This document shows, piece after piece, positions 37,901 to 48,400 of a stretch of DNA of 64,000 nt. The stretch is from Micromussa lordhowensis (Eukaryota > Cnidaria > Anthozoa > Scleractinia > Lobophylliidae), in NCBI GenBank assembly GCA_964020085.1, contig CAXHUQ010000829.1, positions 1 to 64,000 of the forward strand, in the 5' to 3' direction. The stretch's first letter is position 1. Each line of letters starts with the position of its first letter. Both the position numbers and the translations under genes were made by a program. The notes beneath the pieces are model-generated. The model did no database searches. It saw only the letters and a program-made list of their open reading frames with translations, and was not told the origin of the DNA.

Positions 37901-38337
37901 TTAGTTTGCCAAGTTGCGAGACGCGTCAAGCTCGGCTAACTAGTCAGCCAGCTGGCCACGCCTGGGGATCTGCCGGGCTGATTAGCATAGTGGGAGATTT
38001 TGCGCAGCTCCGATACTTCGCATTTGGAACCGGACCGACCCCGGGAGTGCTTTGGTGGTATTAGTTTGCAAAGTTGCGACGCGCGCAAAGTTCGGCTAAT
38101 TAGCAAACGGGCTGGTTAGCATAGTGCGAGATTTCGCGCAGCTCCGAAAGTTTGCATGTGGACCCGGACCGACCCCAGGAGTGCTTTGGTGCCATTAGTT
38201 TGCCAAGTTGCGAGACGCGTCAAGCTCGGCTAACTAGTCAGCCAGCTGGCCATTCCTGGGGATCTGCCGGGCTGATTAGCATAGTGGGAGATTTTGCGCA
38301 GCTCCGATACTTCGCATTTGGAACCGGACCGACCCCA
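34901..38337 (+). repeat. 47-48-unit duplication, copy 2 (marker span), with one extra unit
   Basis: The markers 34901, 35864, 35966, 36199 and 36482 match the first copy at an offset of 47 units, and 38337 matches at 48 units. One unit was therefore gained here or lost in the first copy, between 36482 and 38337. The unit starting about 36682 carries a doublet, C to T at 36843 plus C to G at 36864, absent from the first copy, and is the likeliest extra unit. The CG to TT change at 38253-38254 is private. Confidence 0.8.
36482..38337 (+). repeat. 14-unit duplication, copy 1 (marker span)
   Basis: The markers 36482 C to G, 36843 C to T, 36864 C to G and 38337 G to A all recur exactly 4,116 bp (14 units) downstream. 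This span overlaps the second copy of the 47-48-unit block, so the same sequence was copied at least twice. The 38253-38254 change lacks a partner at 42369 and so probably arose after copying. Confidence 0.82.
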
Positions 38338-40597
38338 GGAGTGCTTTGGTGGTATTAGTTTGCAAAGTTGCGACGCGCGCAAAGTTCGGCTAATTAGCAA
38401 ACGGGCTGGTTAGCATAGTGCGAGATTTCGCGCAGCTCCGAAAGTTTGCATGTGGACCCGGACCGACCCCAGGAGTGCTTTGGTGCCATTAGTTTGCCAA
38501 GTTGCGAGACGCGTCAAGCTCGGCTAACTAGTCAGCCAGCTGGCCACGCCTGGGGATCTGCCGGGCTGATTAGCATAGTGGGAGATTTTGCGCAGCTCCG
38601 ATACTTCGCATTTGGAACCGGACCGACCCCGGGAGTGCTTTGGTGGTATTAGTTTGCAAAGTTGCGACGCGCGCAAAGTTCGGCTAATTAGCAAACGGGC
38701 TGGTTAGCATAGTGCGAGATTTCGCGCAGCTCCGAAAGTTTGCATGTGGACCCGGACCGACCCCAGGAGTGCTTTGGTGCCATTAGTTTGCCAAGTTGCG
38801 AGACGCGTCAAGCTCGGCTAACTAGTCAGCCAGCTGGCCACGCCTGGGGATCTGCCGGGCTGATTAGCATAGTGGGAGATTTTGCGCAGCTCCGATACTT
38901 CGCATTTGGAACCGGACCGACCCCGGGAGTGCTTTGGTGGTATTAGTTTCCAAAGTTGCGACGCGCGCAAAGTTCGGCTAATTAGCAAACGGGCTGGTTA
39001 GCATAGTGCGAGATTTCGCGCAGCTCCGAAAGTTTGCATGTGGACCCGGACCGACCCCAGGAGTGCTTTGGTGCCATTAGTTTGCCAAGTTGCGAGACGC
39101 GTCAAGCTCGGCTAACTAGTCAGCCAGCTGGCCACGGCTGGGGATCTGCCGGGCTGATTAGCATAGTGGGAGATTTTGCGCAGCTCCGATACTTCGCATT
39201 TGGAACCGGACCGACCCCGGGAGTGCTTTGGTGGTATTAGTTTGCAAAGTTGCGACGCGCGCAAAGTTCGGCTAATTAGCAAACGGGCTGGTTAGCATAG
39301 TGCGAGATTTCGCGCAGCTCCGAAAGTTTGCATGTGGACCCGGACCGACCCCAGGAGTGCTTTGGTGCCATTAGTTTGCCAAGTTGCGAGACGCGTCAAG
39401 CTCGGCTAACTAGTCAGCCAGCTGGCCACGCCTGGGGATCTGCCGGGCTGATTAGCATAGTGGGAGATTTTGCGCAGCTCCGATACTTCGCATTTGGAAC
39501 CGGACCGACCCCGGGAGTGCTTTGGTGGTATTAGTTTGCAAAGTTGCGACGCGCGCAAAGTTCGGCTAATTAGCAAACGGGCTGGTTAAAATAGTGCGAG
39601 ATTTCGCGCAGCTCCGAAAGTTTGCATGTGGACCCGGACCGACCCCAGGAGTGCTTTGGTGCCATTAGTTTGCCAAGTTGCGAGACGCGTCAAGCTCGGC
39701 TAACTAGTCAGCCAGCTGGCCACGCCTGGGGATCTGCCGGGCTGATTAGCATAGTGGGAGATTTTGCGCAGCTCCGATACTTCGCATTTGGAACCGGACC
39801 GACCCCGGGAGTGCTTTGGTGGTATTAGTTTGCAAAGTTGCGACGCGCGCAAAGTTCGGCTAATTAGCAAACGGGCTGGTTAGCATAGTGCGAGATTTCG
39901 CGCAGCTCCGAAAGTTTGCATGTGGACCCGGACCGACCCCAGGAGTGCTTTGGTGCCATTAGTTTGCCAAGTTGCGAGACGCGTCAAGCTCGGCTAACTA
40001 GTCAGCCAGCTGGCCACGCCGGGGGATCTGCCGGGCTGATTAGCATAGTGGGAGATTTTGCGCAGCTCCGATACTTCGCATTTGGAACCGGACCGACCCC
40101 GGGAGTGCTTTGGTGGTATTAGTTTGCAAAGTTGCGACGCGCGCAAAGTTCGGCTAATTAGCAAACGGGCTGGTTAGCATAGTGCGAGATTTCGCGCAGC
40201 TCCGAAAGTTTGCATGTGGACCCGGACCGACCCCAGGAGTGCTTTGGTGCCATTAGTTTGCCAAGTTGCGAGACGCGTCAAGCTCGGCTAACTAGTCAGC
40301 CAGCTGGCCACGCCTGGGGATCTGCCGGGCTGATTAGCATAGTGGGAGATTTTGCGCAGCTCCGATACTTTGCATTTGGAACCGGACCGACGCCGGGAGT
40401 GCTTTGGTGGTATTAGTTTGCAAAGTTGCGACGCGCGCAAAGTTCGGCTAATTAGCAAACGGGCTGGTTAGCATAGTGCGAGATTTCGCGCAGCTCCGAA
40501 AGTTTGCATGTGGACCCGGACCGACCCCAGGAGTGCTTTGGTGCCATTAGTTTGCCAAGTTGCGAGACGCGTCAAGCTCGGCTAACTAGTCAGCCAG

Positions 40598-42453
40598 GTG
40601 GCCACGCCTGGGGATCTGCCGGGCTGATTAGCATAGTGGGAGATTTTGCGCAGCTCCGATACTTCGCATTTGGAACCGGACCGACCCCGGGAGTGCTTTG
40701 GTGGTATTAGTTTGCAAAGTTGCGACGCGCGCAAAGTTCGGCTAATTAGCAAACGGGCTGGTTAGCATAGTGCGAGATTTCGCGCAGCTCCGAAAGTTTG
40801 CATGTGGACCCGGACCGACCCCAGGAGTGCTTTGGTGCCATTAGTTTGCCAAGTTGCGAGACGCGTCAAGCTCGGCTAACTAGTCAGCCAGCTGGCCACG
40901 CCTGGGGATCTGCCGGGCTGATTAGCATAGTGGGAGATTTTGCGCAGCTCCGATACTTTGCATTTGGAACCGGACCGACGCCGGGAGTGCTTTGGTGGTA
41001 TTAGTTTGCAAAGTTGCGACGCGCGCAAAGTTCGGCTAATTAGCAAACGGGCTGGTTAGCATAGTGCGAGATTTCGCGCAGCTCCGAAAGTTTGCATGTG
41101 GACCCGGACCGACCCCAGGAGTGCTTTGGTGCCATTAGTTTGCCAAGTTGCGAGACGCGTCAAGCTTGGCTAACTAGTCAGCCAGCTGGCCACGCCTGGG
41201 GATCTGCCGGGCTGATTAGCATAGTGGGAGATTTTGCGCAGCTCCGATACTTCGCATTTGGAACCGGACCGACCCCGGGAGTGCTTTGGTGGTATTAGTT
41301 TGCAAAGTTGCGACGCGCGCAAAGTTCGGCTAATTAGCAAACGGGCTGGTTAGCATAGTGCGAGATTTCGCGCAGCTCCGAAAGTTTGCATGTGGACCCG
41401 GACCGACCCCAGGAGTGCTTTGGTGCCATTAGTTTGCCAAGTTGCGAGACGCGTCAAGCTCGGCTAACTAGTCAGCCAGCTGGCCACGCCTGGGGATCTG
41501 CCGGGCTGATTAGCATAGTGGGAGATTTTGCGCAGCTCCGATACTTCGCATTTGGAACCGGACCGACCCCGGGAGTGCTTTGGTGGTATTAGTTTGCAAA
41601 GTTGCGACGCGCGCAAAGTTCGGCTAATTAGCAAACGGGCTGGTTAGCATAGTGCGAGATTTCGCGCAGCTCCGAAAGTTTGCATGTGGACCCGGACCGA
41701 CCCCAGGAGTGCTTTGGTGCCATTAGTTTGCCAAGTTGCGAGACGCGTCAAGCTCGGCTAACTAGTCAGCCAGCTGGCCACGCCTGGGGATCTGCCGGGC
41801 TGATTAGCATAGTGGGAGATTTTGCGCAGCTCCGATACTTCGCATTTGGAACCGGACCGACCCCGGGAGTGCTTTGGTGGTATTAGTTTGCAAAGTTGCG
41901 ACGCGCGCAAAGTTCGGCTAATTAGCAAACGGGCTGGTTAGCATAGTGCGAGATTTCGCGCAGCTCCGAAAGTTTGCATGTGGACCCGGACCGACCCCAG
42001 GAGTGCTTTGGTGCCATTAGTTTGCCAAGTTGCGAGACGCGTCAAGCTCGGCTAACTAGTCAGCCAGCTGGCCACGCCTGGGGATCTGCCGGGCTGATTA
42101 GCATAGTGGGAGATTTTGCGCAGCTCCGATACTTCGCATTTGGAACCGGACCGACCCCGGGAGTGCTTTGGTGGTATTAGTTTGCAAAGTTGCGACGCGC
42201 GCAAAGTTCGGCTAATTAGCAAACGGGCTGGTTAGCATAGTGCGAGATTTCGCGCAGCTCCGAAAGTTTGCATGTGGACCCGGACCGACCCCAGGAGTGC
42301 TTTGGTGCCATTAGTTTGCCAAGTTGCGAGACGCGTCAAGCTCGGCTAACTAGTCAGCCAGCTGGCCACGCCTGGGGATCTGCCGGGCTGATTAGCATAG
42401 TGGGAGATTTTGCGCAGCTCCGATACTTCGCATTTGGAACCGGACCGACCCCA
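40598..42453 (+). repeat. 14-unit duplication, copy 2 (marker span)
   Basis: This carries the same four markers as the span 36482-38337 at 40598, 40959, 40980 and 42453. A C to T at 41167 is private and creates the only AAGCTT I noticed in the array. Just upstream, the T to G at 40021 matches 36199 at 13 units rather than 14, and the doublet 40371/40392 repeats one unit before the block, so the left edge is mosaic. Confidence 0.8.
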
Positions 42454-45400
42454 GGAGTGCTTTGGTGGTATTAGTTTGCAAAGTTGCGACGCGCGCAAAG
42501 TTCGGCTAATTAGCAAACGGGCTGGTTAGCATAGTGCGAGATTTCGCGCAGCTCCGAAAGTTTGCATGTGGACCCGGACCGACCCCAGGAGTGCTTTGGT
42601 GCCATTAGTTTGCCAAGTTGCGAGACGCGTCAAGCTCGGCTAACTAGTCAGCCAGCTGGCCACGCCTGGGGATCTGCCGGGCTGATTAGCATAGTGGGAG
42701 ATTTTGCGCAGCTCCGATACTTCGCATTTGGAACCGGACCGACCCCGGGAGTGCTTTGGTGGTATTAGTTTGCAAAGTTGCGACGCGCGCAAAGTTCGGC
42801 TAATTAGCAAACGGGCTGGTTAGCATAGTGCGAGATTTCGCGCAGCTCCGAAAGTTTGCATGTGGACCCGGACCGACCCCAGGAGTGCTTTGGTGCCATT
42901 AGTTTGCCAAGTTGCGAGACGCGTCAAGCTCGGCTAACTAGTCAGCCAGCTGGCCACGCCTGGGGATCTGCCGGGCTGATTAGCATAGTGGGAGATTTTG
43001 CGCAGCTCCGATACTTCGCATTTGGAACCGGACCGACCCCGGGAGTGCTTTGGTGGTATTAGTTTGCAAAGTTGCGACGCGCGCAAAGTTCGGCTAATTA
43101 GCAAACGGGCTGGTTAGCATAGTGCGAGATTTCGCGCAGCTCCGAAAGTTTGCATGTGGACCCGGACCGACCCCAGGAGTGCTTTGGTGCCATTAGTTTG
43201 CCAAGTTGCGAGACGCGTCAAGCTCGGCTAACTAGTCAGCCAGCTGGCCACGCCTGGGGATCTGCCGGGCTGATTAGCATAGTGGGAGATTTTGCGCAGC
43301 TCCGATACTTCGCATTTGGAACCGGACCGACCCCGGGAGTGCTTTGGTGGTATTAGTTTGCAAAGTTGCGACGCGCGCAAAGTTCGGCTAATTAGCAAAC
43401 GGGCTGGTTAGCATAGTGCGAGATTTCGCGCAGCTCCGAAAGTTTGCATGTGGACCCGGACCGACCCCAGGAGTGCTTTGGTGCCATTAGTTTGCCAAGT
43501 TGCGAGACGCGTCAAGCTCGGCTAACTAGTCAGCCAGCTGGCCACGCCTGGGGATCTGCCGGGCTGATTAGCATAGTGGGAGATTTTGCGCAGCTCCGAT
43601 ACTTCGCATTTGGAACCGGACCGACCCCGGGAGTGCTTTGGTGGTATTAGTTTGCAAAGTTGCGACGCGCGCAAAGTTCGGCTAATTAGCAAACGGGCTG
43701 GTTAGCATAGTGCGAGATTTCGCGCAGCTCCGAAAGTTTGCATGTGGACCCGGACCGACCCCAGGAGTGCTTTGGTGCCATTAGTTTGCCAAGTTGCGAG
43801 ACGCGTCAAGCTCGGCTAACTAGTCAGCCAGCTGGCCACGCCTGGGGATCTGCCGGGCTGATTAGCATAGTGGGAGATTTTGCGCAGCTCCGATACTTCG
43901 CATTTGGAACCGGACCGACCCCGGGAGTGCTTTGGTGGTATTAGTTTGCAAAGTTGCGACGCGCGCAAAGTTCGGCTAATTAGCAAACGGGCTGGTTAGC
44001 ATAGTGCGAGATTTCGCGCAGCTCCGAAAGTTTGCATGTGGACCCGGACCGACCCCAGGAGTGCTTTGGTGCCATTAGTTTGCCAAGTTGCGAGACGCGT
44101 CAAGCTCGGCTAACTAGTCAGCCAGCTGGCCACGCCTGGGGATCTGCCGGGCTGATTAGCATAGTGGGAGATTTTGCGCAGCTCCGATACTTCGCATTTG
44201 GAACCGGACCGACCCCGGGAGTGCTTTGGTGGTATTAGTTTGCAAAGTTGCGACGCGCGCAAAGTTCGGCTAATTAGCAAACGGGCTGGTTAGCATAGTG
44301 CGAGATTTCGCGCAGCTCCGAAAGTTTGCATGTGGACCCGGACCGACCCCAGGAGTGCTTTGGTGCCATTAGTTTGCCAAGTTGCGAGACGCGTCAAGCT
44401 CGGCTAACTAGTCAGCCAGCTGGCCACGCCTGGGGATCTGCCGGGCTGATTAGCATAGTGGGAGATTTTGCGCAGCTCCGATACTTCGCATTTGGAACCG
44501 GACCGACCCCGGGAGTGCTTTGGTGGTATTAGTTTGCAAAGTTGCGACGCGCGCAAAGTTCGGCTAATTAGCAAACGGGCTGGTTAGCATAGTGCGAGAT
44601 TTCGCGCAGCTCCGAAAGTTTGCATGTGGACCCGGACCGACCCCAGGAGTGCTTTGGTGCCATTAGTTTGCCAAGTTGCGAGACGCGTCAAGCTCGGCTA
44701 ACTAGTCAGCCAGCTGGCCACGCCTGGGGATCTGCCGGGCTGATTAGCATAGTGGGAGATTTTGCGCAGCTCCGATACTTCGCATTTGGAACCGGACCGA
44801 CCCCGGGAGTGCTTTGGTGGTATTAGTTTGCAAAGTTGCGACGCGCGCAAAGTTCGGCTAATTAGCAAACGGGCTGGTTAGCATAGTGCGAGATTTCGCG
44901 CAGCTCCGAAAGTTTGCATGTGGACCCGGACCGACCCCAGGAGTGCTTTGGTGCCATTAGTTTGCCAAGTTGCGAGACGCGTCAAGCTCGGCTAACTAGT
45001 CAGCCAGCTGGCCACGCCTGGGGATCTGCCGGGCTGATTAGCATAGTGGGAGATTTTGCGCAGCTCCGATACTTCGCATTTGGAACCGGACCGACCCCGG
45101 GAGTGCTTTGGTGGTATTAGTTTGCAAAGTTGCGACGCGCGCAAAGTTCGGCTAATTAGCAAACGGGCTGGTTAGCATAGTGCGAGATTTCGCGCAGCTC
45201 CGAAAGTTTGCATGTGGACCCGGACCGACCCCAGGAGTGCTTTGGTGCCATTAGTTTGCCAAGTTGCGAGACGCGTCAAGCTCGGCTAACTAGTCAGCCA
45301 GCTGGCCACGCCTGGGGATCTGCCGGGCTGATTAGCATAGTGGGAGATTTTGCGCAGCTCCGATACTTCGCATTTGGAACCGGACCGACCCCGGGAGTGC

Positions 45401-48400
45401 TTTGGTGGTATTAGTTTGCAAAGTTGCGACGCGCGCAAAGTTCGGCTAATTAGCAAACGGGCTGGTTAGCATAGTGCGAGATTTCGCGCAGCTCCGAAAG
45501 TTTGCATGTGGACCCGGACCGACCCCAGGAGTGCTTTGGTGCCATTAGTTTGCCAAGTTGCGAGACGCGTCAAGCTCGGCTAACTAGTCAGCCAGCTGGC
45601 CACGCCTGGGGATCTGCCGGGCTGATTAGCATAGTGGGAGATTTTGCGCAGCTCCGATACTTCGCATTTGGAACCGGACCGACCCCGGGAGTGCTTTGGT
45701 GGTATTAGTTTGCAAAGTTGCGACGCGCGCAAAGTTCGGCTAATTAGCAAACGGGCTGGTTAGCATAGTGCGAGATTTCGCGCAGCTCCGAAAGTTTGCA
45801 TGTGGACCCGGACCGACCCCAGGAGTGCTTTGGTGCCATTAGTTTGCCAAGTTGCGAGACGCGTCAAGCTCGGCTAACTAGTCAGCCAGCTGGCCACGCC
45901 TGGGGATCTGCCGGGCTGATTAGCATAGTGGGAGATTTTGCGCAGCTCCGATACTTCGCATTTGGAACCGGACCGACCCCGGGAGTGCTTTGGTGGTATT
46001 AGTTTGCAAAGTTGCGACGCGCGCAAAGTTCGGCTAATTAGCAAACGGGCTGGTTAGCATAGTGCGAGATTTCGCGCAGCTCCGAAAGTTTGCATGTGGA
46101 CCCGGACCGACCCCAGGAGTGCTTTGGTGCCATTAGTTTGCCAAGTTGCGAGACGCGTCAAGCTCGGCTAACTAGTCAGCCAGCTGGCCACGCCTGGGGA
46201 TCTGCCGGGCTGATTAGCATAGTGGGAGATTTTGCGCAGCTCCGATACTTCGCATTTGGAACCGGACCGACCCCGGGAGTGCTTTGGTGGTATTAGTTTG
46301 CAAAGTTGCGACGCGCGCAAAGTTCGGCTAATTAGCAAACGGGCTGGTTAGCATAGTGCGAGATTTCGCGCAGCTCCGAAAGTTTGCATGTGGACCCGGA
46401 CCGACCCCAGGAGTGCTTTGGTGCCATTAGTTTGCCAAGTTGCGAGACGCGTCAAGCTCGGCTAACTAGTCAGCCAGCTGGCCACGCCTGGGGATCTGCC
46501 GGGCTGATTAGCATAGTGGGAGATTTTGCGCAGCTCCGATACTTCGCATTTGGAACCGGACCGACCCCGGGAGTGCTTTGGTGGTATTAGTTTGCAAAGT
46601 TGCGACGCGCGCAAAGTTCGGCTAATTAGCAAACGGGCTGGTTAGCATAGTGCGAGATTTCGCGCAGCTCCGAAAGTTTGCATGTGGACCCGGACCGACC
46701 CCAGGAGTGCTTTGGTGCCATTAGTTTGCCAAGTTGCGAGACGCGTCAAGCTCGGCTAACTAGTCAGCCAGCTGGCCACGCCTGGGGATCTGCCGGGCTG
46801 ATTAGCATAGTGGGAGATTTTGCGCAGCTCCGATACTTCGCATTTGGAACCGGACCGACCCCGGGAGTGCTTTGGTGGTATTAGTTTGCAAAGTTGCGAC
46901 GCGCGCAAAGTTCGGCTAATTAGCAAACGGGCTGGTTAGCATAGTGCGAGATTTCGCGCAGCTCCGAAAGTTTGCATGTGGACCCGGACCGACCCCAGGA
47001 GTGCTTTGGTGCCATTAGTTTGCCAAGTTGCGAGACGCGTCAAGCTCGGCTAACTAGTCAGCCAGCTGGCCACGCCTGGGGATCTGCCGGGCTGATTAGC
47101 ATAGTGGGAGATTTTGCGCAGCTCCGATACTTCGCATTTGGAACCGGACCGACCCCGGGAGTGCTTTGGTGGTATTAGTTTGCAAAGTTGCGACGCGCGC
47201 AAAGTTCGGCTAATTAGCAAACGGGCTGGTTAGCATAGTGCGAGATTTCGCGCAGCTCCGAAAGTTTGCATGTGGACCCGGACCGACCCCAGGAGTGCTT
47301 TGGTGCCATTAGTTTGCCAAGTTGCGAGACGCGTCAAGCTCGGCTAACTAGTCAGCCAGCTGGCCACGCCTGGGGATCTGCCGGGCTGATTAGCATAGTG
47401 GGAGATTTTGCGCAGCTCCGATACTTCGCATTTGGAACCGGACCGACCCCGGGAGTGCTTTGGTGGTATTAGTTTGCAAAGTTGCGACGCGCGCAAAGTT
47501 CGGCTAATTAGCAAACGGGCTGGTTAGCATAGTGCGAGATTTCGCGCAGCTCCGAAAGTTTGCATGTGGACCCGGACCGACCCCAGGAGTGCTTTGGTGC
47601 CATTAGTTTGCCAAGTTGCGAGACGCGTCAAGCTCGGCTAACTAGTCAGCCAGCTGGCCACGCCTGGGGATCTGCCGGGCTGATTAGCATAGTGGGAGAT
47701 TTTGCGCAGCTCCGATACTTCGCATTTGGAACCGGACCGACCCCGGGAGTGCTTTGGTGGTATTAGTTTGCAAAGTTGCGACGCGCGCAAAGTTCGGCTA
47801 ATTAGCAAACGGGCTGGTTAGCATAGTGCGAGATTTCGCGCAGCTCCGAAAGTTTGCATGTGGACCCGGACCGACCCCAGGAGTGCTTTGGTGCCATTAG
47901 TTTGCCAAGTTGCGAGACGCGTCAAGCTCGGCTAACTAGTCAGCCAGCTGGCCACGCCTGGGGATCTGCCGGGCTGATTAGCATAGTGGGAGATTTTGCG
48001 CAGCTCCGATACTTCGCATTTGGAACCGGACCGACCCCGGGAGTGCTTTGGTGGTATTAGTTTGCAAAGTTGCGACGCGCGCAAAGTTCGGCTAATTAGC
48101 AAACGGGCTGGTTAGCATAGTGCGAGATTTCGCGCAGCTCCGAAAGTTTGCATGTGGACCCGGACCGACCCCAGGAGTGCTTTGGTGCCATTAGTTTGCC
48201 AAGTTGCGAGACGCGTCAAGCTCGGCTAACTAGTCAGCCAGCTGGCCACGCCTGGGGATCTGCCGGGCTGATTAGCATAGTGGGAGATTTTGCGCAGCTC
48301 CGATACTTCGCATTTGGAACCGGACCGACCCCGGGAGTGCTTTGGTGGTATTAGTTTGCAAAGTTGCGACGCGCGCAAAGTTCGGCTAATTAGCAAACGG

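Larger units (their letters stand above)
18143..42453 (+). repeat. Variant-rich central zone with nested multi-unit duplications
   Basis: About 83 units carry 45 of the 50 variant sites I found. Variants recur at exact multiples of 294 bp, revealing duplicated blocks offset by 4, 8, 14 and 47-48 units. Twenty-four of the sites are CpG to TpG or CpA changes. No indel occurs in this zone. It looks older, or less recently homogenised, than its flanks, and it keeps a readable record of unequal exchange or conversion. Confidence 0.85.
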
